DNA from: Novosphingobium nitrogenifigens DSM 19370
GTDB taxonomy: Bacteria > Pseudomonadota > Alphaproteobacteria > Sphingomonadales > Sphingomonadaceae
Direction: 5' to 3'
NCBI RefSeq assembly: GCF_000192575.1
Contig: NZ_GL876926.1
Span: 186,001-250,000 of the forward strand
DNA length: 64,000 nt
The notes under the pieces: generated by a model
Seen by the model: only the letters and a program-made list of their open reading frames with translations
Told to the model about the DNA's origin: nothing
Databases searched by the model: none
In this document: in pieces, positions 16,345 to 25,505 of the stretch
Numbering within the stretch: position 1 is the stretch's first letter
Layout of the letters: the number at the start of each line of letters is the position of its first letter
Made by a program: the position numbers and the translations under genes

Positions 16345-17790
16345 TCAGGGCAGGCTGGCGAGAAGTTCGCGCGCGAACGTGGAGAGGGTGTCGTCGCGGG
16401 CGCCCATGATGACGATGCGATCGCCGGGGCGGGCCAGGGCGCGGATGGCGTCGGCGGCCTGGGCGCGGGTGGGGATGTGGCGGGCCTTGCCGCCGTCGGC
16501 TGTGATGAGGTCGACGATGCGTTCGCTGCCGACAGAGCGGTCGACGGTGCCGCCGAAATAGACCGGTTCGGTCAGGATGGTTTCGTCGCCTGCGTCGAGG
16601 CGGGTGGCAAAGACTTCTGCAAGTTCGGTGCCCATCTGGCGCAAGGGGCCATAGCCGTGAGGCTGGAACAGGGCGATCACGCGGCCCGGATGTGCCTTGA
16701 GTGTGGTGAGTGTGGCGGCGACCTTTTCCGGGTTGTGGCCGAAGTCATCGATTACGGTGATGCCCGACGGCGTGGTGCCGACAATGTCGAAACGCCGGGC
16801 GAGACCGGCAAAGCTTTCGAGCGCGGCGACGGCCTGAGCCAAGGGGACGCCCGAGAGATCGCAAGCCGCCAGCGCGGCGAGCGCATTGGCAAGGTTGTGG
16901 CGACCGGGTTGGGGCAGGGTAAAGGCGTGGGTTTCTCCGCTGCGGCGATCGATCACGGTGGCGGCGATCGTGGTCGGGCCTTGCCGGATCGAAGTCGGAT
17001 CGACGCTGATCTGGGCTGTCTCTCCGAAACCGAAGGTCAGCGCGCAGCGCGCGCGGGGGGCAAGCGCCATGCTTTCCGGGTCGTCGGCATTGATTGCCGC
17101 CGCCTGTGCCCGGGCGAGGAAATCGCCAAAAAGCACACGCAGTTCTTCGAGACTCTTGTGATCGAGGCTGACATTGTTGAGCACGGCAATCGCGGGGCGA
17201 TAGAGCGCGATCGATCCGTCGCTTTCGTCGACTTCGGCCACGAAATCCGTGCCCGTACCAACCCGGGCGGATGCGAACGGGGCTTCGGGAGCGACGAAGT
17301 TCTTCATCACCGCGCCGTTCATGATCGTGGGATCGCGGCCTGCAACGGTCAGGATCCATCCGATCATGCCGGTGACGGTCGATTTGCCGCTGGTCCCGCC
17401 CACGGCAATCGGGTGTGCGGCGCGATTGAAGAGGGCCGCGAGCAGGTCCGCCCGGCTGAGGCGCGGGCAACCGAGCGTACGGGCGGCCACTACTTCGGGA
17501 ACGGTGTCCTCGATGGCGGCCGACGCGACAAGAACCTGTGTCGGCGACGTGATGCCGCTGCCGTCTTGCGGGTGCAGCGCAAATCCGAGGCTTTCGAGCC
17601 ATGCGAACTTTTCCGGCGTGCGTCCCTGATCGCGGCTGCGGTCCGAGCCCGCGACCGATGCGCCGAGGCCCCGGAGAATGAGGGCGAGCGGCAACATGCC
17701 CGATCCGCCGATTCCGCAGAAGAACCATGCGTGGTCGGAAGGAGCGGCGGCGATGGCGTCGGCGTTGCGGGGTGCGGCAGTGTCGGTCAT
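16345..17790 (-). CDS. mpl: Mur ligase family protein, Mpl/MurC-like
   Basis: A 481-residue three-domain Mur ligase. The N-terminal Rossmann region reads FFCGIGGSGMLPLALIL, the ATP-binding loop is GGTSGKSTVTGMIGWIL, the central domain has EVDESDGSI and LNNVSLDHKS, and the C-terminal domain has VIDDFGHNPEKVAATL. The loop differs from the GTHGKTT typical of MurC and Mpl. True MurC normally sits in the dcw cluster; this copy is divergent from an LD-carboxypeptidase gene, which makes the recycling ligase (tripeptide onto UDP-MurNAc) more likely than L-alanine addition. Exact substrate is inference. Confidence 0.72.
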   Translation of the reverse strand: MTDTAAPRNADAIAAAPSDHAWFFCGIGGSGMLPLALILRGLGASVAGSDRSRDQGRTPEKFAWLESLGFALHPQDGSGITSPTQVLVASAAIEDTVPEVVAARTLGCPRLSRADLLAALFNRAAHPIAVGGTSGKSTVTGMIGWILTVAGRDPTIMNGAVMKNFVAPEAPFASARVGTGTDFVAEVDESDGSIALYRPAIAVLNNVSLDHKSLEELRVLFGDFLARAQAAAINADDPESMALAPRARCALTFGFGETAQISVDPTSIRQGPTTIAATVIDRRSGETHAFTLPQPGRHNLANALAALAACDLSGVPLAQAVAALESFAGLARRFDIVGTTPSGITVIDDFGHNPEKVAATLTTLKAHPGRVIALFQPHGYGPLRQMGTELAEVFATRLDAGDETILTEPVYFGGTVDRSVGSERIVDLITADGGKARHIPTRAQAADAIRALARPGDRIVIMGARDDTLSTFARELLASLP

Positions 17791-17896
17791 GGCGCAGCCG
17801 TTCCTACAGCAAACCGGTCGGCAGTCCAGTTGCGCGGCATCGGCCGGACCTCGCGCGGCCCCTTGCGGCGAGGCGGCAAAGGCTTATTCCCGTGGC

Positions 17897-18727
17897 ATGA
17901 TGCGTGTTCGCCTTTGTGCTCCTTCTGCGGCCTTTGCGCGCGCCGACGCCGAGCGCGTTCTGGCGCTCGGCGTCGGGCATGCGGGCGTGACGCTCGACTT
18001 CCATCCGCAGTGTTTTGCCGTGTCCGGGCATTTTGCCGGGAACGATGCATTGCGATTGGCGGCCTTTGTCGAGTGCGCCAACGATCCCGATTGCGATGCC
18101 GTGTGGTTCGCCCGGGGTGGCTATGGCGCCGCGCGCATTGTCGAGGATGCGCTACCCCTTCTGGGCGAGGCGGCGCGGGGCAAGCTGTGGCTGGGATATT
18201 CGGACGCGGGAACGATGCTGGGCGCGCTTTATCGCGCCGGGATCGGACGCCCGGTCCATGCGCCGATGCCTGCCGATATCCGGCGCGAAGGCGGCGAAGC
18301 GGCCGTCCGGCGCGTGCTTGACTGGTTCGGCGGCGATCGGTCGGGGGAAGAGCCGGGGCTCGATTCGCGGCCGGCAGTCGCGTTCAACCTGATGACCTTG
18401 GCGATGCTGGCGGGAACGCCGCTCATGCCCGACCTCGCCGGGCATGTTGTCATGGTCGAGGAAGTCTCGGAACATCTCTACGCCGTCGACCGGCTGTTCT
18501 TTCATCTGACGGCGGTGCTGGCGCCGATGGGGATTGCGGGATTGCGGCTTGGCCGGGTCAGCGACATTCCCGAAAACGATCGGCCGTTCGGTTTCGGAGT
18601 GGAGGAAATCGCGCGCCATTGGTGCGACCGGCGGGGTATCGCCTGGCTCGGATACGCAGATATCGGTCACGATGCCGACAACAGGATCGTGCCGTTCGGG
18701 CTTGCCGCCGGGCGCCAAGGCCAATAG
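17897..18727 (+). CDS. ldcA: LD-carboxypeptidase (peptidase S66, LdcA-like)
   Basis: A 276-residue cytoplasmic serine peptidase that removes the terminal D-Ala from recycled muropeptide tetrapeptides. It shows the early RLCAPSAAF, the block VWFARGGYGAARIVEDALP, the nucleophile-containing GYSDAGTMLGAL, and the C-terminal EEVSEHLYAVDRLFFHL with the Glu/His partners. Start is one of two adjacent ATGs at 17897 and 17900; no clear ribosome site distinguishes them. Divergent (106 bp) from the Mpl-like ligase, whose tripeptide substrate this enzyme would supply. Confidence 0.88.
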   Translation: MMRVRLCAPSAAFARADAERVLALGVGHAGVTLDFHPQCFAVSGHFAGNDALRLAAFVECANDPDCDAVWFARGGYGAARIVEDALPLLGEAARGKLWLGYSDAGTMLGALYRAGIGRPVHAPMPADIRREGGEAAVRRVLDWFGGDRSGEEPGLDSRPAVAFNLMTLAMLAGTPLMPDLAGHVVMVEEVSEHLYAVDRLFFHLTAVLAPMGIAGLRLGRVSDIPENDRPFGFGVEEIARHWCDRRGIAWLGYADIGHDADNRIVPFGLAAGRQGQ

Positions 18728-18776
18728 GGGCGCGGCAAAAGGCCGAAAGGCCCGCCGCAACAGGAGTGTGACAGAC

Positions 18777-19712
18777 ATGCGAGCTTTCGTTTTCCCCGGA
18801 CAGGGCAGCCAGAAGGTCGGCATGGGTGCGGATCTTGCCGCCGCCAGCGCCGTCGCGCGCGAAGTGTTCGAGGAAGTCGATGACGCGCTGGGGCAGAAGC
18901 TGTCCCTGATCATGCGCGAGGGTCCCGAGGACCAGCTGACCCTGACCGAGAATGCGCAGCCCGCGATCATGGCCAATGCCATTGCCGTGCTGCGCGTGCT
19001 CGAAAAGGAAGGCGGGATCGCGATTGCGGACAAGGCGGACTTCGTCGCCGGGCACAGCTTGGGCGAATATACCGCCCTGTGCGCTGCCGGAGCGTTCAGC
19101 CTCGCTGATACGGCGCGCCTTCTGAAGCTGCGTGGGCAGTCGATGCAGGCAGCGGTGCCGGTCGGCGTGGGCGCGATGGCCGCTCTGCTCGGCGCCGACA
19201 TTGCCAAGGCAACCGCTCTTGCCGAAGCTGCGGCAGAAGGGGAAGTCTGCACGGTCGCCAACGACAATGATCCGACGCAGGTCGTTCTCTCGGGCCACAA
19301 GGGCGCGATCGAACGTGCAGTGGCGATGGTCAAGGATCACGGGATCAAGCGCGGCGTGCTGCTGCCGGTGTCGGCTCCGTTCCATTGCCCGCTGATGGAA
19401 CCGGCGGCGCAGGCGATGGCAAAGGCGTTCGAAAAGACGCCGCCCCGCCAGCTTGCCGTGACGCTGTTCGCCAATGTGACGGCTGCGCCCGTTACCGATC
19501 CGGTCGAAGTTGCCCGTCTGCTGGTCGAACAGGTGACCGGCCGCGTGCGTTGGCGCGAAAGCGCGATCGCGATGCAGGCAGCCGGCGTCGATCAATTCAT
19601 CGAACTGGGCGGCAAGGTCCTGGGGCCGATGATTGCCCGCACCGTTGCCGACGTATCGATCACCAGCGTGATCACGATGGCCGACATCGAAGCGCTGCTG
19701 AAGGACCTTTGA
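18777..19712 (+). CDS. fabD: Malonyl-CoA:ACP transacylase
   Basis: The 311-residue enzyme that loads malonyl groups on acyl carrier protein for fatty-acid synthesis. It has the N-terminal FVFPGQGSQKVGMG, the nucleophile motif AGHSLGEYTALC, and the later LPVSAPFHCPLM with the catalytic His. The ATG at 18777 has AGGAG 10 nt upstream. It lies 31 bp before fabG in the usual fabD-fabG order; acpP and fabF do not follow within the window. Confidence 0.96.
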   Translation: MRAFVFPGQGSQKVGMGADLAAASAVAREVFEEVDDALGQKLSLIMREGPEDQLTLTENAQPAIMANAIAVLRVLEKEGGIAIADKADFVAGHSLGEYTALCAAGAFSLADTARLLKLRGQSMQAAVPVGVGAMAALLGADIAKATALAEAAAEGEVCTVANDNDPTQVVLSGHKGAIERAVAMVKDHGIKRGVLLPVSAPFHCPLMEPAAQAMAKAFEKTPPRQLAVTLFANVTAAPVTDPVEVARLLVEQVTGRVRWRESAIAMQAAGVDQFIELGGKVLGPMIARTVADVSITSVITMADIEALLKDL

Positions 19713-19743
19713 CTCCGGCGCAGGCCTGAGGGGAGCTGAATTT

Positions 19744-20508
19744 ATGGAACACCGTCTTTTCGATCTGACCGGCATGACCGCTCTCGTCACCGGGGCTGCC
19801 GGGGGTATCGGTTCGTCGATCTGTCACGCTCTGGCGCGGCAGGGAGCCCGTCTTGCACTGTCGGGGACCAACCCGGCCAAGCTGCGGGCGTTCCGCGACG
19901 AGTTGAACGACACTTATGGTCACGACCATGTCGAGATCACCTGCAACCTGTCGGACACCGCGCAAGTGGAGCAGCTTGTGCCTGCGGCCATGGACACGCT
20001 CGGCAAAGTCGACATCCTCGTCAACAACGCGGGGATCACGCGCGACAATCTCGCCATGCGGATGAAGGACGAGGAATGGGATGCGGTCATCAAGGTCAAT
20101 CTTGAAGCCGCTTTCCGCCTCATGCGTGCAGCGACCCGCCCGATGATGAAGGCGCGCCACGGTCGCATCATCTCGATCACCAGCGTTGTCGGCGCGACCG
20201 GCAATCCGGGGCAGGCGAACTATGCCGCCGCCAAGGCCGGGCTCGTCGGCATGTCGAAGTCGATGGCCCAGGAACTGGCCAGCCGCGGCATCACGGTCAA
20301 TTGCGTTGCGCCCGGCTTCATCCGCACGGCGATGACCGACGTGTTGCCGGACGCGCAGAAGGACGCGCTCAATGCCCGCATCCCGATGGGACGCATGGGC
20401 GAGGGCGAGGACGTCGGCGCGGCGGTTGCCTATCTCGCCAGCCGCGAGGCGGGCTATGTCACCGGCCAGACTCTGCATGTGAACGGCGGCATGGCGATGT
20501 TCGCCTGA
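19744..20508 (+). CDS. fabG: 3-oxoacyl-ACP reductase
   Basis: A 254-residue NADPH-dependent short-chain dehydrogenase that reduces 3-oxoacyl-ACP in fatty-acid elongation. Visible are the nucleotide motif TGAAGGIGSSI, NNAG at the core, the catalytic Ser in ISITSVVGATGNPG, the Tyr-Lys pair in NYAAAKAGLVG, and the FabG-type C-terminus GQTLHVNGGMAMF. It follows fabD directly. Confidence 0.96.
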   Translation: MEHRLFDLTGMTALVTGAAGGIGSSICHALARQGARLALSGTNPAKLRAFRDELNDTYGHDHVEITCNLSDTAQVEQLVPAAMDTLGKVDILVNNAGITRDNLAMRMKDEEWDAVIKVNLEAAFRLMRAATRPMMKARHGRIISITSVVGATGNPGQANYAAAKAGLVGMSKSMAQELASRGITVNCVAPGFIRTAMTDVLPDAQKDALNARIPMGRMGEGEDVGAAVAYLASREAGYVTGQTLHVNGGMAMFA

Positions 20509-20560
20509 TCGATCGGGGTTGACGGACCGGGACAGGCGGATCGGGGGGCTGGACTTGACG

Positions 20561-21112
20561 ATGGGACGCAGGCTGCCGGCGGCAGTCGTGTGGGCGCCAG
20601 TCGCTTTGGCGGCCGCGCTGGCGGGTTTCGGGGGGCAGGCATTGGCTCGCCCGCCTGAAGCGCTCGCCTGCGCGCTGCAGGCCGCGCCTGCCGGTCTCGA
20701 CGCGCGGATCGCGGACGTGATCCTCAGCCAGGATCGCGCGCGCGGGCGACCCGCGCTCGACGACTTGCGGGCCCTGACCGATCGGTGTTCGGACGATCAG
20801 TTCCTGACCCCGCATCAGCACGATTCCTATTTTTCCTATGTCTATGGCCGCATGGGGCGCGATGTTCTCGACACGCGTCTGACTGCTGAAGGCATTCCTT
20901 CTGCGATCGTCGATCAGGCGCTCGACATCGGACCGGGCAATGCCAACAATCCGGCCGAGAAGGTGACCGAGGGCGACCTGCGGCTCGTCGCGGAGGCCTT
21001 GGGCAAGGCGGGGCACGATCCGGCGCGGGTGACGCCCCGGGGATGGGCTCTGATCACGGCGTGGATTGTTGCGACCGCGACCATGTTTGACGGCCTGCGC
21101 GACCTCGATTGA
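20561..21112 (+). CDS. Hypothetical secreted protein
   Basis: A 183-residue protein of unknown family. From the ATG at 20561 it begins MGRRLPAAVVWAP, an apparent signal peptide or N-terminal anchor with an ALA cleavage site before RPPEALACAL. The mature part is helical-looking and contains SYFSYVYGRMGRDVLD and a late hydrophobic stretch ALITAWIVATATMF. A TTG at 20519 would extend it by 14 residues. It follows fabG by 52 bp and precedes dnaN. Two cysteines (in LACAL and DRCSD) could form a disulfide. I do not recognise the family. Confidence 0.6.
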   Translation: MGRRLPAAVVWAPVALAAALAGFGGQALARPPEALACALQAAPAGLDARIADVILSQDRARGRPALDDLRALTDRCSDDQFLTPHQHDSYFSYVYGRMGRDVLDTRLTAEGIPSAIVDQALDIGPGNANNPAEKVTEGDLRLVAEALGKAGHDPARVTPRGWALITAWIVATATMFDGLRDLD

Positions 21113-21147
21113 GCCGTTTGGCCCGAAAGGGCGGCAATTTGCGCAAT

Positions 21148-21156
21148 TTATGCACA
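21148..21156 (+). promoter_or_regulatory. Candidate DnaA box upstream of dnaN
   Basis: TTATGCACA agrees with the relaxed DnaA-box consensus TTWTNCACA and lies 182 bp before dnaN. Only one copy was noticed, so a regulatory site is more likely than a replication origin. Confidence 0.4.
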
Positions 21157-21171
21157 GCTTCGCGTGTTGAC

Positions 21172-21196
21172 ATGCCTTCGCGGCTTGCGAAGGCAT
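21172..21196. repeat. Perfect 10-bp inverted repeat in the dnaN upstream region
   Basis: ATGCCTTCGC at 21172-21181 is complementary to 21187-21196 with a 5-nt spacer. It abuts TTGACA (21167-21172), a consensus-like -35, and has no T-tract, so it looks like an operator rather than a terminator. Confidence 0.75.
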
Positions 21197-21337
21197 TCCG
21201 CTCGGTTATGGAAGGTGGTCCGAAACCGCAGCACCCTTCCGGCGATTCCGCCTGTGGGGGCGCCGTCCCGCCTGTCCCTTTCGGTGCCTAGCCGGGTCGG
21301 CCGGAACGGATGAAAAGATTGAGGGATCGAGACGAGA

Positions 21338-22456
21338 ATGAAGGCGACCATCGAACGCGCGACTCTTCTGCGCTGTCTGTCCCACGTGCAATCGGTGGTT
21401 GAACGCCGCAACACGATTCCGATCCTGTCGAACGTCCTCATTGACGCGGCAGCGACCGGTTCGGTGAAGCTCATGGCGACCGACCTCGATCTCCAGATCA
21501 TCGAATCGATGCCGGCCGTTTCGGTCGAAGTGCCTGGCGCGATCACTGTGTCGGCGCACTTGCTGTTCGACATCGCGCGCAAGCTGCCCGACGGTTCGCA
21601 GGTCAGCCTGGAAACCGCCGACAATCGCATGATCGTCAAGGCCGGGCGCAGCCGGTTCCAGTTGCCGACGCTGCCGCGTGACGATTTCCCGGTCATCGTC
21701 GAGGGCGATCTTCCGACCAGCTTCGAGATCCCGGCGCGCACGCTTGCCGAACTGATCGACCGCACGCGCTTTGCGATCTCGACCGAGGAAACCCGCTACT
21801 ATCTCAACGGGATCTTCTTCCACGTTTCGGACGAAGTGCTGAAAGCCGCGGCGACCGACGGTCACCGCCTTGCGCGTTACACCCTGCCGCGCCCCGAAGG
21901 CGCCGAAGGCATGCCGGACGTGATCATCCCGCGCAAATGCGTGGGCGAACTGCGCAAGCTGCTCGAAGACGTGCTCGACACCAATGTCCTGGTCGATCTG
22001 TCGGCCAGCAAGGTGCGCTTCACGCTCGGCGGCGAATTCGGCGTGGTGCTGACCAGCAAGCTGATCGACGGCACGTTCCCCGATTACAGCCGCGTCATTC
22101 CGACCGGCAATGACAAGCTGCTGCGCCTCGATCCGCGTTCCTTCTTCGAAGGCGTGGACCGCGTTGCGACGATCGCGACGGAAAAGACCCGCGCGGTCAA
22201 GATGGCGCTCGATACCGATCGCGTGACACTGTCGGTGACGAGCCCGGACAACGGGACCGCTGCCGAAGAACTGCCCGCCGATTATCAGGCGAGCGGTTTC
22301 GAGATCGGTTTCAACGCCAATTACCTGAAAGACATTCTCAGCCAGATCGACGGCGACCTTGTCGAACTGCATCTTGCCGATGCCAGCGCTCCGACGCTGA
22401 TCCGCAAGGACGACAAGTCGCCCGCGCTTTACGTGCTGATGCCCATGCGCGTCTGA
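21338..22456 (+). CDS. dnaN: DNA polymerase III beta subunit (sliding clamp)
   Basis: A 372-residue clamp protein with the three-fold repeated domain pattern. It opens MKATIERATLLRCLSHVQSVV, has RNTIPILSNV in domain I and ends LYVLMPMRV, the canonical C-terminal M-P-M-R tail. Length is normal. It is not next to dnaA or recF, so it stands as its own unit, with a leader that contains a DnaA-box-like site and a perfect palindrome. Confidence 0.97.
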   Translation: MKATIERATLLRCLSHVQSVVERRNTIPILSNVLIDAAATGSVKLMATDLDLQIIESMPAVSVEVPGAITVSAHLLFDIARKLPDGSQVSLETADNRMIVKAGRSRFQLPTLPRDDFPVIVEGDLPTSFEIPARTLAELIDRTRFAISTEETRYYLNGIFFHVSDEVLKAAATDGHRLARYTLPRPEGAEGMPDVIIPRKCVGELRKLLEDVLDTNVLVDLSASKVRFTLGGEFGVVLTSKLIDGTFPDYSRVIPTGNDKLLRLDPRSFFEGVDRVATIATEKTRAVKMALDTDRVTLSVTSPDNGTAAEELPADYQASGFEIGFNANYLKDILSQIDGDLVELHLADASAPTLIRKDDKSPALYVLMPMRV

Positions 22457-22511
22457 TCGCGCGGGAAGGCGGCCGTTCATGGACGGTTGCCCGATGTGGT
22501 GAAAATTCTCG

Positions 22512-22548
22512 ATGGCCTGCAATGAGATAGCTCGTTGCAGGCCATTTT
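22512..22548 (+). terminator. Terminator of dnaN
   Basis: An 11-bp perfect stem (22512-22522 with 22535-22545), 12-nt loop and TTTT tail, 55 bp after the dnaN stop. Confidence 0.8.
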
Positions 22549-22668
22549 GCATCGATGGTGGGCCTCGTTCTACCTTTCTCAGGGTATCTGCGTAGTGGCC
22601 GCGTATCCGGTCTTCACTCCAATTGGTTAGGATTTTGCCATTCCTTTCGATGTGGAACGGCATCCTCG

Positions 22669-24099
22669 ATGAATGACAAGTCTGGGCACGCGACCCTCGC
22701 GTTTTTCAATCTGACTGGGGTCGACTTTGCGCGCTTCGGCCGGATAGCGCGCATGATGCAAAAACATGGTGGAAAGGCCCTCGACCGCCTTTACGACAAG
22801 ATCGGCACAACGCCGGAAACGGCCCGGCAGTTTTCCTCGCGCCGGGTCATGGACCATGCCCGTGCCAAGCAGATCGAACACTGGGCCCACATGTTCGCCG
22901 GTGCGCCGGATGATCGCTACCTCGCTTCCGCTCGCCAGATTGGGCATGTCCACGCACAGATCGGCCTGTCGTCGAAATGGTATATCGGGGCTTATGCCTC
23001 GGTGCTCGACGATGTGGTTCAGGCGATTGTGTCCGATGCGATCGGCCCGTTCGGAAAGCGGGTGGGGCCCTTGCTCGGCAGCCTGTTGAAGATGGCGCTG
23101 TTTGACATGGAGATTGCGCTCTCGACTTATTTCGAAGTGGAGGAAGAGCGTCGGCGGTCGGCTCTCGATGCGCTGGGTAATGCTCTCAATGCCATGACAC
23201 GGGGTGATTTTTCCGAGCCGCTCAAGGATCTTCCCTCCGGCTTCGAAGCGTTGCAGCGCGATTTCGAAGCGATGCGGACGCGGGTGAGCGAGGCCTTGGG
23301 ACAGGTTGCGGGGACCGCGCATCAGGTCGATGGCGGCGCGCGGGAAATCCGCGATGCTTCGAGCGAATTGGCGCAGCGGACCGAACAACAGGCGAGCAGC
23401 CTCGAGGAAGCGTCCTCGTCGATGAGCCACTTGTCGTCGAGCGTCGAGCAGACTGCAACCGATGCCGGGCACATGCACCGGTCGGTTCAGGATGCCCACG
23501 GCGATGCCTTGCGCGGGGGACACGTCGTGAACGAGGCGGTCGTCGCGATGAACGACATTCATGCCTCGGCGCAGGAAATCGGCAAGATCATCTCGGTCAT
23601 CGACGGCATTGCCTTTCAGACCAATCTGCTCGCGCTCAACGCCGGTGTCGAGGCGGCTCGCGCCGGAGAGGCCGGGCGCGGTTTCGCGGTGGTCGCCACC
23701 GAAGTGCGCGGGCTCGCCCAGCGGTCCGCCGATGCTGCGCGCGATATCAAGAAGCTGATCGGCGCCAGTTCCGTCCAGGTGGAACGTGGCGTCGAACTGG
23801 TCGGGCAGACCGGTGAATCCTTTGCCCGGATCGTTGAGAAAGTCGGTGAAATTGCCGATCTTGCCAGTTCGATGGCGACATCGGCTCGTGATCAGGCCGC
23901 GCAGATCGGAACGGTTCGCCAGACGGTCGGCAATCTCGATGCCATGACGCAGCAGAATGCCGCGCTGGTCGAGGAGACGTCCGCCGCCGCGCACAATCTT
24001 GCAACGGCGGCCGAGCACATGCGGGGTCTCGTCAATCAGTTCGAACTGGAACGCTCACGCGTGGCGATGTCGCTTGTTCCTGTTCGCAAGGTTGCCTGA
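22669..24099 (+). CDS. Globin-coupled methyl-accepting chemotaxis sensor
   Basis: A 476-residue soluble receptor with no membrane segment. Residues about 10-175 are a sensor globin: the proximal haem ligand is His95 in IGHVHAQIGLSSKWYIGAY. Residues about 200-470 form a chemoreceptor signalling coiled coil, with the hairpin tip IAFQTNLLALNAGVEAARAG. This architecture matches HemAT-type aerotaxis sensors. The ATG at 22669 fits the start of the globin domain; longer readings have no basis. No che genes flank it. It probably senses oxygen (or another haem gas) and controls CheA-type kinases or another output elsewhere. Confidence 0.92.
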   Translation: MNDKSGHATLAFFNLTGVDFARFGRIARMMQKHGGKALDRLYDKIGTTPETARQFSSRRVMDHARAKQIEHWAHMFAGAPDDRYLASARQIGHVHAQIGLSSKWYIGAYASVLDDVVQAIVSDAIGPFGKRVGPLLGSLLKMALFDMEIALSTYFEVEEERRRSALDALGNALNAMTRGDFSEPLKDLPSGFEALQRDFEAMRTRVSEALGQVAGTAHQVDGGAREIRDASSELAQRTEQQASSLEEASSSMSHLSSSVEQTATDAGHMHRSVQDAHGDALRGGHVVNEAVVAMNDIHASAQEIGKIISVIDGIAFQTNLLALNAGVEAARAGEAGRGFAVVATEVRGLAQRSADAARDIKKLIGASSVQVERGVELVGQTGESFARIVEKVGEIADLASSMATSARDQAAQIGTVRQTVGNLDAMTQQNAALVEETSAAAHNLATAAEHMRGLVNQFELERSRVAMSLVPVRKVA

Positions 24100-24119
24100 C
24101 AGCGAGCACGGGGCAGTGG

Positions 24120-25505
24120 TTATTCCGCCTGTTCCCCTGCAGTCTCGTCCTTCACCGCGATCATGTCGGTGATCGCGACGAATTTCTCTCTCGGCGCATC
24201 GTCGCGCGCGCGGCGGGTTTCGGCTTCTTCGATGCGTTTCCAGTCGGAGAAGCTGACGACGTCGAGCCCGCGCGCCGTGGCCAAGGCATCGAACCCGTCG
24301 CGGCCCGCTTTCCCGGTTGCGGGGGCTGTTGCGGCCAGATCGGCGGCGATGCGGTCGATCACCGCGTAACCGTCGGGACGATTGGTGCCGATGGTTCCGG
24401 AGGGGCCTCTCCGCGCCCAGCCGACGCAGTAAAGGCCGGAGCGGATGAAGCCGTCGGTATTGGCAAAGCGTCCGCCGCGTTCGTCGAAGGGGACCTCCGG
24501 GATCGGTGCGGTGCGATAGCCGATGCAGCTCACCACGAGATGGGCTGGCAATTGCCAGCGGTTTCCGGTGCCGATCGCGCGACCGTCCTCGACGCGGGTT
24601 TCTTCGACTTCGATCGCACAAACCTGTCCGTTTGCATCGGGAATGAAGGCGCGGGGCACGGCGTGGAAGATGAAATCGACCGGAACTCTTCCCTCGTCGA
24701 CCCGTTCGTGATTGGCCGCATAGGCGCGCAAGTGTGCCAACGACTTGCGCAGTCCCGGTTCGAGTGCCTGTTCCTCTTCGACCGAGGGGAGGTCGGCCGG
24801 ATCGACGCGTGGCAAGGCCCGGGACAAGTCGCCGAGTTCACCCAGTTCCTTGGGCGTCATCATGATCTGCAAGGGGCCGCGCCGCCCGAGCACGACGATG
24901 CGATCGAGCGAGGATGTCGAAAGATGGCGCAGCGCATGGGCGACAATGTCGCTGCCCGCGAATTCGGCCCGGGTCTTGGACAGGATGCGCGCGACATCGA
25001 GTGCGACATTGCCCATGCCGATGACGACAGCCGTCCCCCCGGAAAGGTCGGGTGAAAGGTCGGCGAAATCGGGGTGGCCGTTGTACCATCCGACGAAGGC
25101 AGCGCTGCCCATGACATTGCCGCAATGCTCGCCCGGAATGTCCAGCGGGCGGTCTCTGGGAGCCCCCGTCGCGAGGATCACGGCGTCGTAGAGATCGGAA
25201 AGTTCAGTGACGCTGACGTCTCGGCCCACTTCGACGTGGCCGCAGAACCGGACGTTTCCGGCAAGGGCAGTGGTTTCGTATCGGCGGGCGACGGCCTTGA
25301 TCGACTGATGATCGGGGGCGACCCCGGCGCGGATCAGGCCATAGGGGACCGGCAGTCGGTCGAATATGTCGATGCGGACGGCATCGCCCCAGAGTTTGAC
25401 CGCCGCTTCGGCCGTGTAATACCCGGCAGGCCCCGAGCCGACGATCGCGATAGCCGGGGCTGTCTGCTGGTTCGAGCCATTGGCTTGGGCGGGGCTGTGG
25501 GGCAT
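24120..25505 (-). CDS. Ferredoxin-NADP+ reductase, adrenodoxin-reductase type
   Basis: A 461-residue FAD enzyme moving electrons between NADPH and ferredoxin. The FAD-binding site is IAIVGSGPAGYYTAEAA near residue 19, followed by VPYGLIRAGVAPDHQ, typical of FprA/adrenodoxin reductase; the NADP site is around VVIGMGNVALDVARIL, and the C-terminal block is YCVGWARRGPSGTIGTNR. The tail beyond the core (WKRIEEAETRRARDDAPREKF) is also usual in actinobacterial and sphingomonad versions. Such enzymes often supply cytochrome P450 systems, but no P450 or ferredoxin gene adjoins. Convergent with the globin sensor. Confidence 0.9.
   Translation of the reverse strand: MPHSPAQANGSNQQTAPAIAIVGSGPAGYYTAEAAVKLWGDAVRIDIFDRLPVPYGLIRAGVAPDHQSIKAVARRYETTALAGNVRFCGHVEVGRDVSVTELSDLYDAVILATGAPRDRPLDIPGEHCGNVMGSAAFVGWYNGHPDFADLSPDLSGGTAVVIGMGNVALDVARILSKTRAEFAGSDIVAHALRHLSTSSLDRIVVLGRRGPLQIMMTPKELGELGDLSRALPRVDPADLPSVEEEQALEPGLRKSLAHLRAYAANHERVDEGRVPVDFIFHAVPRAFIPDANGQVCAIEVEETRVEDGRAIGTGNRWQLPAHLVVSCIGYRTAPIPEVPFDERGGRFANTDGFIRSGLYCVGWARRGPSGTIGTNRPDGYAVIDRIAADLAATAPATGKAGRDGFDALATARGLDVVSFSDWKRIEEAETRRARDDAPREKFVAITDMIAVKDETAGEQAE

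Noticed and set aside
21148-21156. Replication origin
   Set aside because: Only one DnaA-box-like 9-mer was seen and there is no AT-rich unwinding region or dnaA/hemE context.
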